Of a DNA stretch of 64,000 bases, positions 47,247-59,800 are shown piece by piece; position 1 is the first letter of the stretch, and every line of letters begins with the position of its first letter. A program made the position numbers and the translations under genes. The DNA is from Monarcha castaneiventris obscurior (lineage: Eukaryota > Chordata > Aves > Passeriformes > Monarchidae), in the NCBI GenBank assembly GCA_026261815.1, contig JAMPIT010000481.1, positions 3,719,501 to 3,783,500 of the forward strand, in the 5' to 3' direction. Under the pieces are notes generated by a model that had not been told where the DNA came from, did not search any database, and was given only the letters and a program-made list of their open reading frames with translations.

Positions 47247-47269
47247 TTAGCCAGTTAATTACTGGCTAA
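47247..47269. repeat. Perfect 8-bp inverted repeat around TTAATTA
   Basis: TTAGCCAG-TTAATTA-CTGGCTAA: the arms are exact reverse complements and the 7-base spacer contains TAATTA, a homeodomain-type core. Confidence 0.9.
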
Positions 47270-48851
47270 TTTTGTAAAATTTATTGCTATAATTTTAGCA
47301 TTTGGAATTTCATTTCAGATCCTGTCCAAGTACAGTTTACAAACTGACCCATTTTAGGAACTGAAAAAACGCAAAGCATTTTTTGCACAAGTTCAATTTC
47401 AAGTTTATAAACAGCAACCAAGGCGTAAACATCCTCTGGATGACTTAGACCTTCTCTTCTAAAAATAATTGCATTGTCCTTATGCCGGTAAACTTGCCTT
47501 GGTAAACAGACTTGCTTAGAATATTTTTAAAAGAGTCGGCACAAGTGATACGCAATTTGTTAATTTGTCTCGTGGTTGATTATAAAATGAACAACATTGT
47601 TTAATCCTGGCAAAAAGGGACGGGGGGGAGAATTAGTCATTCTTGGAAGGAGCACTTGAAAGTGGCTTTTGTTAATATAAATCAAGAAGCTGAAGAGCCC
47701 CCAAGTTTCCTTTTATTTCATACCATCTGGCTATCCGTTTTGTTGACAAGTGTTTGGCATAGAGAACCATCTCTTTGCCCTTTAATAACAGGCTTTAACA
47801 CTGTAGGGTATTAGAAAAAGATTCTATAACAGTTAAAAAATTTCCTTCGGGGAATACTTTATAAAGTGAGCACGGGCTGCAGGCATTTGCAGCTGTAACC
47901 TGGCTTGTGTTAAAATTTGGAAGGGGCTGCCTTGCATTCCAGCTCACTACAGGCCTTCATTGGTGTACAGCCAAAGGTTAATATAGATGTCACACAGTTT
48001 TTCTTTGGAGAGCCTCAGATATAAGAGTATGCGTACAGCTGTGTTTTTAGTAACCCTTTCATAATCACTTCTTTTAAACCTCATTTTCCTGCTTATATAA
48101 ATCAAAGATTTTCAAGGATATTTGACCTGGATTTGAACTTATTTGATCTTCACATATTTCCCACTTGAAACAAAGCAGATTAAAACTTAGCCCTGGATGC
48201 CTGGTCCCGATCACATGGTTTGTCCATACATTAGGCCAAGCCCTTGGCTTTTTTTTCCTTCTCTTCCACCTAACACTGTTAAAAGCTCTCAAGCCTGAAC
48301 AGGTACATCCCATAATTGTTTTAGGCAGTGTGGATATGTGCAGCACTTGGTGGTGTAACACTGGCTAAGGCAGAAAGCTCTCAGCAAAGGTATGAAGGAC
48401 ACTGACCGTGCAGCAAGTGACCAGCAGGTATTCTTTGAATGTACAGACCCATCCCAGAGAGAATTTAATTAATTTTCAAATTTCCAGGTGTAGAGTGGCA
48501 GAGCAGGACAGGAACTATTTACCTCTGCCACGTGGGTGTGCTGGTAGCAGAGAAAGGAGCAGCCAAGGACAGATGTCCTTATGCGAGGAAAAAGGACCTG
48601 AAATTGTCCCCATCCCCTCACACGGGTGGATTTATCCCAGAGCAGGGTCTTTCCTCTGTTCCCACACAGGCTGTCCTGTGGGGGTGAATCCCCCCTCTGT
48701 GAGCTGCAGTTTAGAAGCCAAAACACAACAGCTCTTAAAGGGCTTTGAAGGAGACAAGCCTTGATGGCCAGGTCTTGTGATGCCGGTAACAGGAGCTGGG
48801 CACCAGTGGAGTGTGCAGGACCTGCTGCCAGTGCCCCCAGTTGTGCCATGC

Positions 48852-48897
48852 CTGTGTCTGTGTGTGTCTGTGTGTGTCTGTGTGTGTCTGTGTGTCC
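48852..48897. repeat. TG-rich minisatellite, 10-bp unit
   Basis: About four copies of TGTGTGTCTG lie in tandem within BMP7 intron 1. Confidence 0.95.
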
Positions 48898-49659
48898 CAG
48901 CACACCCCCTGCAAAGGAGCTTTAATGGCCTCTGCACAGGCAGCACGAAACCAGGCGCTGCATTCCCTGGAAATAAGCCTGAAACACATTTTCGGGTCGG
49001 CGGGGAGAGATGTGTGAGAGAAGGTTACACAAGTGGTTGGAAACATTAATTAAAAAAAAGATTATAACTATTAAAGCCCAGTCAGAGCTGTTGACAGGCT
49101 CCTTTTAAATAGGACACTGTGATGTTTTAGTTTAATACATTCTGGCAGTGTCACCGGGGTTAAGGCTAATACTGGGATGTGTGGATCCTGTCATGTTATT
49201 GTCAGGAGGAATGCAGGGATTAGGTCTGAGAGTGGCGGTGGGTGAGTGGTGCAGCTGTGTACACTTATTATAAAAGATTTAAGTCCCACTGGTAAAATCA
49301 ATATATTAAATTGCAAGAGCCCCTGTTTTTAATTAGTTTAAATCAAATATACGGTTAGTGCCATTAAGGCTGCTATCCTTGAACCAAGTGAGGAAATGCT
49401 AACATTTATATGGAAACTGTTAATTTGTGGTTAAAATGATAACACATTTAGTTTTATGCCTCTAAATTGTCCTAACTGGATGAATACCAGTGAGAAGTTG
49501 CAATGATGGATGAAGTCATCTGAGCAAGAACACAAGTAAGCAAATTTTGATAGCCTGCCAGATAAAGAGACTACCTGTTGATATACAGCATTAAGAGACC
49601 ACGATATTTTAAACCCTTTCCAGTCCTCCTCTCTAGGGCCTACATCAAAGTACTTCTAT

Positions 49660-49740
49660 GAATTAATTACATATATATCAAAAATACATACCTTTACTAT
49701 ATATAAATAAAATATGCTATTTTATATATGTATATTTCTT
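49660..49740. repeat. AT-rich simple repeat
   Basis: Irregular ATATAT/TATAAATA-rich sequence in BMP7 intron 1; low complexity. Confidence 0.7.
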
Positions 49741-52700
49741 CTCTAAATGCGAGAAACTTCTAAAGAAATGAGAGAGCTGTTTAAATTGGTTTCAGGATGA
49801 AGATTTTCCTTCACAACTGTTTGAAATAAAAAATAGACGAGACTACACACGAGGACTAATCACATGGATAAAGTTCTGCACATGCTTGAGTTTGGAAAAA
49901 TGGAAACCCAAGAGAAAATTCTTGGCTAGGTCTTCTTTGGTGTAAATTGTCAAATTTCTACTGAAGCTGGCCCTGTGGTCTCATTTATACAACTCTACGT
50001 CCAAAGTAATTCCCATAAACTCCCTCTTGATTTACACGAGCACCACTGAGAGCAGAATTGGGCCAAAGAAGTGCCCCTGTGTTGAAATAATGAGCATGCA
50101 GTAGTTTCTGCTAGAGCTTCACAGAGTTTCTTCTCCTAATCTTGAAATTGTTTCTGAGGGAAGTTTCCTTTGCTGCAAACAATCAAAACATGGACCAGCT
50201 CCTATTAGTCACTGCTTATCATTATTAGCCCAATCCATGTTGTTGAACTACAGCTGAATTCCCATCCTTGCAACAAACAGAATTTAGCAAATAATGTTTG
50301 ACAAAAATGTGAAACTGATATTTCTTAATACAAGACATATTTCATATAGAGAAACTTCAGTGCTGAAAGATTCCTGGTATCAAAATATCTGAATCATAGT
50401 ACAAATAAACAGCGCCTTGTGAAGGCTGCGGGGCCAAATTCCGTGCTGGAGTAATTCCACTGAAGTCAGTGGAATTGTGCCAGGAGATAAACTGCCGTCT
50501 AGATTTTGTCAGTAAAAATCTTTGCTACAAAAAAGGTTGCAGGTAGCAAAGTTTGAACTGATTCTAATTCAAAAAAAGCCCTTTTGGAAGTCCTTGCTTT
50601 ATTGATGAGGAGCTCAAAGTCTGCTGATCCCCCCCTTTATCTGGGTGTATGTTCTACAATTCCATTATTTATACAAAAATATACCTGGGTGGAATCCCCA
50701 CCACACTGTGCCTTCCCCCTTCTTTTAAACATTTGTGTCATCCACATCTCAGAGTCAGCGAAAAATCCTTCAGTGATCCAGACTGAGTGGATTGAATTAA
50801 TGGCAACTTTAAAACTACAAGTTTTAGTGTAATTGCTTTATTGTTTTGGAACCAAGATGCTTACAATCCAGTTCCTGTGCAAACATGTTTAACGTGTGTT
50901 AATGTGTTTCAAAACCAGACCCTCTCCGCAAAATTCTGCTTTTCATTAATTGACATCAGTAGCATGGTACAGTATTTCAAAGAACTGGCCAAATATAAAC
51001 TGTGTTTCTAATTTCCTTACTTTCCTGTGTTTGGAATGCCAATGTTAATTTGTTCCCATGGAAGAGTGAGAGCTGCCAACCACAGTTTTATATAAATGGC
51101 TTTACAGTGCAGGGCTGCCAACATTAAATGATACTTAGGAATTTTCATGACATTTTGTATTTAATACTGTGTGTGTGAGAGAGAGAAATTGAGGGAGATG
51201 TATGGGATGTTGAACAAGCACAAGCTCTGATGCTCAAGGCAAATGTTTGAAGAAATTTATCCTTTGAGGAACTGTTACTTAATGTTTCTTCTCATTTAAG
51301 ATTTTTTATGTAATCTGTCAGATATTACATAGCATATTGGTTCTGCCTAGATAAAAGTTATTTTGCAGCGAACTTCATTGCTAACAATCCAAACAATTCC
51401 CCCCACAATTTTAGTTATTTATTAATAGATGAGCAGATGGACTTTAGTTTATGTTGTTCCTCTGATCATTCTGAACTCGACTGTAATAATGTGATATTAC
51501 TCAACATGAGAAAATGCAAAAGCAAAAAAAGCTGCCACAACTAAGGAACAGGGGAAGTAACTGAATTTGATTAAACTGCCAACAGGTAATTTTTCTTTAG
51601 AATAATAGGAGCAGCTAGATAAAATCATTTGCCTTTCTTAAAGAAAATCAAGCATTATCATAGCTTCTTTAGTGGTATGTCTGCCTTTGTACATAAACCA
51701 AATGTGAAGTTCCCTTTAAACAAAGTTTGTTTTAAGCTGATGATGGTAAAAACAAAGTCTGTTTATGTATTTCTCCTTTTATTCCTGGAAGATATTCAAA
51801 ATACAAATTGTTCATGTTTCAGTAGATTCCTCTTAATGAGTGCTATGGTTTATCTCTCCATTTCCCCAGTTTATTGGAACAGGTGCAGTGTCTGCCATCT
51901 GTGCCAGCCCCGTGCTATACCAACAAACAAAGTGTTGTTTTGGTTCACTGGATTTAAAAGTCTCCTGAGAGTTAAGAAATGAAAGAGAAAGAATTTAGAA
52001 AGTGCCTAGTGAAGGAAAGGCACTTCAAGTAATGTGCTTTGTCACTCAAGTCTTCCCGTAAATTACCTTAAACTATTTCTAAACTGTTTGAAAAATATTA
52101 TCCACGGAGGATTAAGTTTCTGTTGCATCTCGGAGGTCCCACACTATTCTTTATCATCTTTATCCCACCACAATAGCTTCCAAGTTAGTGTTTTCTTTGT
52201 CAGGTTGAATTAAATTTTACAGGAATAAAACCTCTTTTTTCCTTCTCTTAAAGAGGAAGAACTGTGAATTTTCTTTTTTTTTTTTTTCAGTGTTTCTGCT
52301 TCCACCTCATTTAAGAGATACTGCAAATAGCCATCCAAGTTTAAACAAGATTATGTTGCAATTAGACAGACAAACTCATAATTATTTAAGGGCTAAACCA
52401 ACAACAACAACCCTTTCAGGTTCATTTTGACAGTGTTTATCCAGTGTATCTGGAAAGGCTTACAATTAAAGTGCCTGAAGGGTGGGGATGAGATTTTTCA
52501 GCATGCAGTCAGTGCTATCGGGTCCACCTGGCCTGGGAAACTATGCAGGCTTTGTAGTGGAGAAAATCCTTTAACTTAGATCTTCATGGCAAGCTCTTAA
52601 AAGCCACCTTCCTTTAAAAAAAAACAACAAGGAGAAGGAGGGGAGAGGCAAGGGGCAGCTTCCCCCTAAGCAATAATTAAAGTGAGCAAGAGCTCTGTCT

Positions 52701-53819
52701 GTGCTGGGGGGGCACGATGGGGCTGATAATCTCCCCGCAGAGCATCACTGTGTAAGGTTTTCCCTGCTGCACACAACTGCTTTTCAAATGAGCACAGAAT
52801 TTCCTCTGGTCCCCAGCGCGGTGCTGGGCTGAATCCACACAGCCCCACTGATGTCACCCGCAGTATCCTCAGCTGGGCCACCCCGGGGGTGAAGTCAGCA
52901 CCCCTGACACCATCCTGACACCATCCAAGGGGCTGGCACTGCATCCTGTGCCCAGCCTGGGGGCTGGAAATCAGCCTGAGCTCTGACTCCCTCACTGGAG
53001 CCCCTGGGCAAATCCTGCCTTTGGCCACTGCCTTGCCTTGGCACTGGCGAGGCTGTCCCGGCTTTACTGATTGTTCTTCCCACAGCACAGTGGCTGTTAA
53101 AGTTTTTAAAAGGGACCAGAAGAGCTCTGGGAGAAGTACTGAAAAATGCTCATAAAATAATACAGTGTCAGTAGTTGGGAGTTTTAATTCTGATGGAGAG
53201 AGGAGTTTGTGCCTGGGTGAGGACTGGGAATAGGGCTGGTTGTGTCTCCCTGTGTTGGTACCTGGAGCAGCCATTGATTGTAGGGAGTCCTTTGGCACCA
53301 CAGGGGAAAGCGAGTTCAGGTCTGTCATTGAAATGGAAGATTAAAAATTACTGTTATTTAGAAATTCCGAATTCTGGTTCTTACATTTGAGTACTGTTCT
53401 TTTGTATTCATATTTTAACAATTTATTTACCAAATATTGCCAAATTTTGCCAAACTGGCACAATATGACAAATATCTGTAATGCCATGAATGATAACCAG
53501 TCATCACTAAGAGGAATCCATTCCTAATTGTGTTTGTTCTACTCACAAGCTGGTCTTCCTCTGGTTCTCAAGGTTAAAACTTATTGCTGCTTCCTATATC
53601 ACTAAAAATATTCTGAACAATTTAATCTTGCTACTTTTATTTGTTTATTACTGTGCAGTCATTATAATCCCACAGGGACTTTTTAGATGTTAATAAAGAG
53701 TACTGTACATCACTTTTCCTGAAGCTTGTGTGGCACTATAAACATCATGCTGAGCTTAAGTTCCCCTTTCTGACCATATCCTTAAAAAAAAACAGCACTT
53801 GTTAAGAGAATGGAGGGGA

Positions 53820-53877
53820 TTTTTTTTTCTTTTCTTTTTAACAAAAAGAAATAAAAGGGGAAAAAAAAAAAAAGAAG
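53820..53877. repeat. Poly-T / poly-A low-complexity pair
   Basis: A T-rich run (TTTTTTTTCTTTTCTTTTT) is followed a few bases later by an A-rich run (GGGGAAAAAAAAAAAAA). The two can pair partly as an inverted repeat. No retroelement body is recognisable. Confidence 0.65.
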
Positions 53878-56800
53878 TAACTTTAGCCTCACAATCTGCT
53901 AGCTACATAAAGCAGTAAATGCTCAGTTGAGGCAGGGAAAAACCAGAACTGCTAGAGACTGGTTGTTTCCTTTTGGAGGAAACAATAAATGTGCCCACTT
54001 GTATTTTAACAACATTACTACTGGGCCCCCTAATTACACAAATATACTTGTAATAAACTGCAGAAGAGAAGAACTGAAAAAGAATCATTCAGCAGAGATC
54101 TTTCTCCTCAGCTCAAAAAGAAACTTTTGGGTAACCACTCTTAAATCTTGGCCCAAATCAGGAGATGAAGCTATTTCAGCACTATGTGATGAATCATTTG
54201 TCTCCTGAGACAGGTGAAAAGGAGAAGAAAATCAGACACATGGTGTAAAACTTCTCTCATTGGTGTGGACACAACTTTGACCTCTGAATACAATAGTGCC
54301 TGCGATCCGTGGCATCTGCTGTAATCAAATTACCAGAATATTTGAGTCCATATCCCTGGAAATCTCGGGCCGTTTCGCTACATTAAAGCCTGACACAGGG
54401 AATACAGAAATACACGGAAGAATCCAGAACGATGCAGAAACGCATTCAAGCAAGCCCCAAATATTTCTTTAGCAAACAGTAACTGTCATTTTGCTCATTA
54501 GTCCACAGCTGTGAGATGAGAGCTGCTCCTCTGAAAATCCCATCCCGCAGAGGAGGGGGATAAATCCAAGCCAGGGCGTCTCACACACTGCAAGTCTTTC
54601 CTCCCTGGGCTGGCAGCTGCAGTCCAAGGAGTGAGCAGGGACTGGTAGGCAGGAGACCGAGCTGGAGAAGAGTGCTCTGTGCTCCTGCTCCTTCAGAGAC
54701 GCTTTCACAAACCCCCCACGCTCATTTCTGGGCTATTTTTGCCAGTTTCACGCAACAGGACGTGAGCTGAGCTCCCTCCATTCATACCCGACCCCTGCGA
54801 GGACACCAGGGCGTATTTCAACAGCTGATCTTTTACCCCAGAACTGCAGTTGCAAAATTGCGTTTGAAGACGCACAAAAACCAAAACAAAACAGAAAATG
54901 CTGTTGTTAGGGGCTGACTCAGGAGGCCTGAATGGCCCAGCCCTAATGAGAGGCTCAGTGTCAGGAATCCAGCAGGGCTATGGTATGCAGGGCTAGGTGC
55001 TGCTGATGTCACTGATGGGCTTATCTTGTACCAAAAGAAAATTCCTCTTGTATAATGGGGATCGTGGGTGGGAATTAAACTGCAAATAAATCTTTGCCTC
55101 ACCTTCAGATGCCGTTGTGCCTGGGGCATGGGCCACCAACGTTTCAAGTGTAAAGGGGACAGCCACGTGCACATGCTCTATACATGAATATATACATCTT
55201 TATCTTCGGGGGACATTCCTGAAATAACAGTTTAAGCTTGCCATCACTCTGAGACGCTAACATTTTGCATCTGCAAACAGGAATATATGTGGATGCCAGC
55301 AATTCCCAGGTCTTTAATATTCATAGCTCTCAGGGCTGTATAGAGTTAATAAAAGAATAAACAGCCGCCTGCCGATTTCTCAATAAAATAAATGTGTTGC
55401 ACAGCAAATATTCCTAGAAAGCAACAAGCTCCTATGCATAAGCTCTGAGTCCCATCACAGGCTAAAGGACAGCGAGAGGATGTGTGGTGCTGGCAGGGAG
55501 GGTCATTCCAGGCAGTGACCTCCTCTCCAGGTCCCGTATCCCAAACCCAGTGCCCCACCTGAGCTCGGCTCTCTTGGCAGCACAGAGGAAACATGATGAT
55601 CTCAAAGAAAAATGTGAACTAGGTCATCAAGTCGCACTTGCATGAAGAAGGGCACTCCACAGTATCTTTGTAAGCAGCAACTGAGGTTTCTAATTGTTGT
55701 TTTCCAAAATATCCCTCCAAGTACTTCACTTCTGTATAATACTTATAAACTGTGTTAATACCCTGGACCTCCCACATACAGAGCACCTGAGAAATAGGCA
55801 ATGGCTGGAGCAGCCTGGGTGCGAGGAGAGCACTGCTCTGGCAGGGATTTCCCCTCTGGGGCAGCAGGACCTTTCCCCTCAATAGTTTGTTGTCCCCTAA
55901 TCTCCCAGCTCTTGCCTGGCCCAGAGCTGCAGATGTTTGCTAGTGCACAGACAAGCTCGAAAAGCCCAGCTGGTCGTGGTCTTGGGGCACAGCTCAGTGT
56001 ATACATTCCAAGCTGAGATTCTGCTGATCACAATCAAAGGCTGAGATCCTTATCTGATGGCTGCGTGCCTGATATCGGCTGCTTATTTTGTAATATCCCA
56101 CAAACTGCTCTCTCAACAAAACCAAAATCTGGGATTTCAGCTGAGAAATCCAGCAATTCGTATGGGTTCAAACCTGGGAAACTGGTTTTTAATTATTTTC
56201 CTTTTATCCCAGTAAACCACAAGAAAGGCTGGATTCCCTGAGACTCCTGCCGTGCTCCTTGCAGGGAGCCTGTGCAGGTGTAGGCCCACACTCCTGCAGT
56301 ATTGGGGGGGGGATGCTGGAATTGTTGTGGCAATACAATATTAAAGGAGGATTAATTAGATTTATGCTATTTATTTGGGCAGCTGTTCAGTAGATGAAAG
56401 GAAGTCTGATGCAAATGAAATGAATAAGCCTTTAGAGGCCAATGTCCAGTCACTTCTCCACTCGTGTCCCTCAGCACAGCTGGTGCAGAAATGGGCACAT
56501 TCCTTTGGCAAAAATGAGGCATTTGAAGATTCCATCAGCTGAATTTTCTCTTTCAAGTGTTGCCAGTAGGTGCACAATATATACATGCGCTTTTTAAAGA
56601 CTTTTATTTTGAACTCAAGATGTGAATCTATGGCATTAAGAAAAGCAGAACAATCCTTTATTTAGCTGCACCTGCACCTTAATGCCTAATGAGTTTAGTC
56701 TGATGGAATCCAGACCTCAGGAAGGATTATAAATTCTCATTTGATTTCATTTACTTCTAAAATACCTTAAACCAGCTGTACCAGTCCGGAATCCAGTCCT

Positions 56801-59800
56801 CCTTTCTCTATCAGTTTTGCAAGTGTTGTTGACTCTTTTGCTGTCATAAGTAACTTTGTGCTATATAATGATACTGCAATAGTAATAAGAAACAGAGAGC
56901 AGATGGAAAAAAATCATGCCGTAGAAGATAATTAGCATATAAGCTTAAAAGCATCAGGTTATGAGCACAACTTTCATAAAGTTCTTTTAGCCCTGGAAGG
57001 AAGATTTGGAACTCACTCACCAGGCAGCAGAGGTACCTTTAGCCATTTGTCTGTTTTGTAGAAACACATCAGAGATGCTCAGACAGTCACCTTCCCAAAA
57101 TTACTGATTCAGATTGTTTATTATGAACAATATCTAATTTATCAAGTACATTTGAAGACTTATTACTTTGCCCCAGTGTAGGTACTGGAATGCAAGGGAA
57201 AAATTTGATCCTGTTGCATCTCTGCATGGCCAAATCATTGCATTGAACAATTACTATAACATGATTTGGTTTTAATTTGCAGCAAAAAATGTTTAAATTT
57301 TTAATTTAATGTCCTGCACATGCCAATTGCAGCTTGAGGTGCCTGTGCTTCCAGCATGCTCCCATCTTCCTGCAGAGATGCTCAGTCCTTCCCTTGTGGG
57401 CTTTTTCCCCATTTTAGGTTTGCCTGTGGCAGTCTCTCACTGCCTCTTGTCTCCCCTGGATGAACACTTTATTTCTGACCAGATCTCTTCAGCCACTTGT
57501 CTCTCCCTCTGTGGGCCTGGGGATTTGCTCAGTGCTGTGTGTACACACAGTCAGGGCTGGCTGCTGGTTTTTGCATCAGTGATTTTTGGAGACCTGCTCA
57601 GTCTCAGAGCAGGTTGCAGGAAGTGCCTTGGGCCCCATTTGTCGAGTGGCTGGGCTGGGGGATTATTTCTCTCAATAAACCTTATGGCCACTTAACTTTT
57701 CTTCCTCTTTGTGCTCTGCAACCTCTTCCCCCCTGAGACACCCATCACCCTGCTTTCCCCTCCTCCAGACCTGCCCTTTTCTGTGCTGTGGCTGACACCT
57801 CAGCCTGATCCTCATCACCATTCCTCCCCAGACTGCCACTATCTCTGTGACCCTTGGATGCCCTGGCAAAACGTGTGGCTTGGAATTCACACCTAACTCT
57901 GGCACAGCTTCCCTGGGAAGTTGGCCTGGCAGCTCCCTGACTCCACAGCACCAGGGAAGCAGCCTTGCTGTCCCCTGAATTACAGAGAGCCAGTGAGCAG
58001 TGCAGTGTTGCAGTCATCTCTGCTCAGAGGGGGAAAAGAAAAATGCACTCCTGCATCTTCACATACCTCCCACAGCTGCATGCAGGGGATTTAGGGTTTA
58101 GAGGATGTGTTAGACAGCAGCATGCCTCTGCTCTCAGGCTGTGTGATTCCAGGCTGTGTAGACAGAGAAAAGAAAGCAGGAGCAATGATGAGCTTCTGCC
58201 TGTCATTTTGCCCAGTTTGACTGCAGGGACAGTTCTAGAATGGGGTGTAGAGCTGAGGCTGCCTTTGTGGGGCTGTGCACCCACCTCAGCCTGCCCTGTG
58301 CACCCACGGTCCCTGCAGGAGGTGTGAGAGCCCCTGGCTTGGAGCTGCTGTCCAGGTGCATCCCATCTTTCAGGTACACAGAGAGACACAGCAGCCCTGG
58401 TCTGTCGGGGTAAATACCAGCCTCACTTAACCCTGCTCCCTGTGCCAGAATGAGAGCTTGAGACATCTGTGATGGCCACAACAGTGGGAGGACACAGGAG
58501 GAGCCATGATTTGCAGCATCACCACAGTCACCAGGTTGCCTCTCTGGAAATAAGCCACCCACAAGGTTTTGGGAATGGGAGAGCTGGTGAGGCAAATCCC
58601 CAGGTCAGCACTGTCCTGGGTTCCCCCTTCACTGTGAAAGGAGGAAGAGAAACAAGATTTGAGAGCCTGGTGAGGGAGGCCCGGCAGGAGATTTCCTTAC
58701 AGTGGATTCCTGGAAGACGAAGGTAGAATTAGAGGGAGTCTGTCAAAAGGAACAACTTCATGAACTCCCATTTATTTCTTTCCCCTGTCACCCCTCCAAT
58801 TCTCCATTCCCTCACACCGCTCAAATCCCACAGCAATGCTCAGTGTGCTACAGCAGCTGCAGATGGATTGCAGCTCCACGTGCTGCCGTGTTTCACGTGA
58901 CAGGGCTGTGAATAAGGTATTCTGGAGAAACACAACTCTTCCCTGCTTATTTAACTTTGCTTTCCCCAGATACACATGCAGACACAGCAAACAGCACCAG
59001 GAGTCACACCACCATCAGTCTGTTTACTATTAGGAGAGTTTTGTGTTCGCAGAGCAGTCCCACGTGTAAATTTTTCACAATACCTTTCATCTCGTCTGGC
59101 TCTGCTTTCAGCAGAGAAACCACAGCGTAAGCGGGTACCCATCAGGGCACACTCGGGAAGGAAAATGGATTACCTGTGCATAACCTGCCCAGATATTTCA
59201 TGGATGTTCTTTAAAAAGAAATGGTTTTCCCATCCAGCATTCCCTCAAGTGTCTGCAGAGAAATCCCGGCAGAAAATATCTCTGAATTCAGAAGGCAGCA
59301 TGCACGATTCTCTCTGTCCTTTCCTTCCCTGTGACTGTTTCCCCCTTTGCCATCTACCACACTCAGGAATTTTAACTTAAAAGGCTCCTGGGTGACACAT
59401 GGGGAGAGAGGATGTGGTGACACAGCATCCTCTGGTCCCCACACCACATTCCCTGGTGGCTCCCAGGGATGCAGGTGGCTCCTGCACTGCGCTTCCAGGC
59501 CCTGCCTGACGTAGCTACAGCACTGACCCAACACTGGAAGAACACCAGGAAGGGAGAAACACCAATTTGTGCCCTGAGCAGCCCTTGCTAGCTGAAGTTT
59601 GACTTAGTCAGGAAGAACTTGCTGCTGCTTCAGAGATAATTAAACCCATCTTCCCTCGCCTGGCTGTTTGCACACGCACAATGATACCATTGTTCAGAGT
59701 CATGCAACACATATGCTGACATTAAAGTGTTTAATCTTGTAGTACAGTATTCCATTATTTTTTGGACATCTGTACATGATAGAAAGGGTACGTATTAAGG

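Noticed and set aside
52666..53328. 220-codon minus-strand frame in BMP7 intron 1
   Set aside because: No domain, low-conservation composition, GC-rich local patch and no splice context; a frame of this length is expected occasionally in 128 kb of two-strand sequence.
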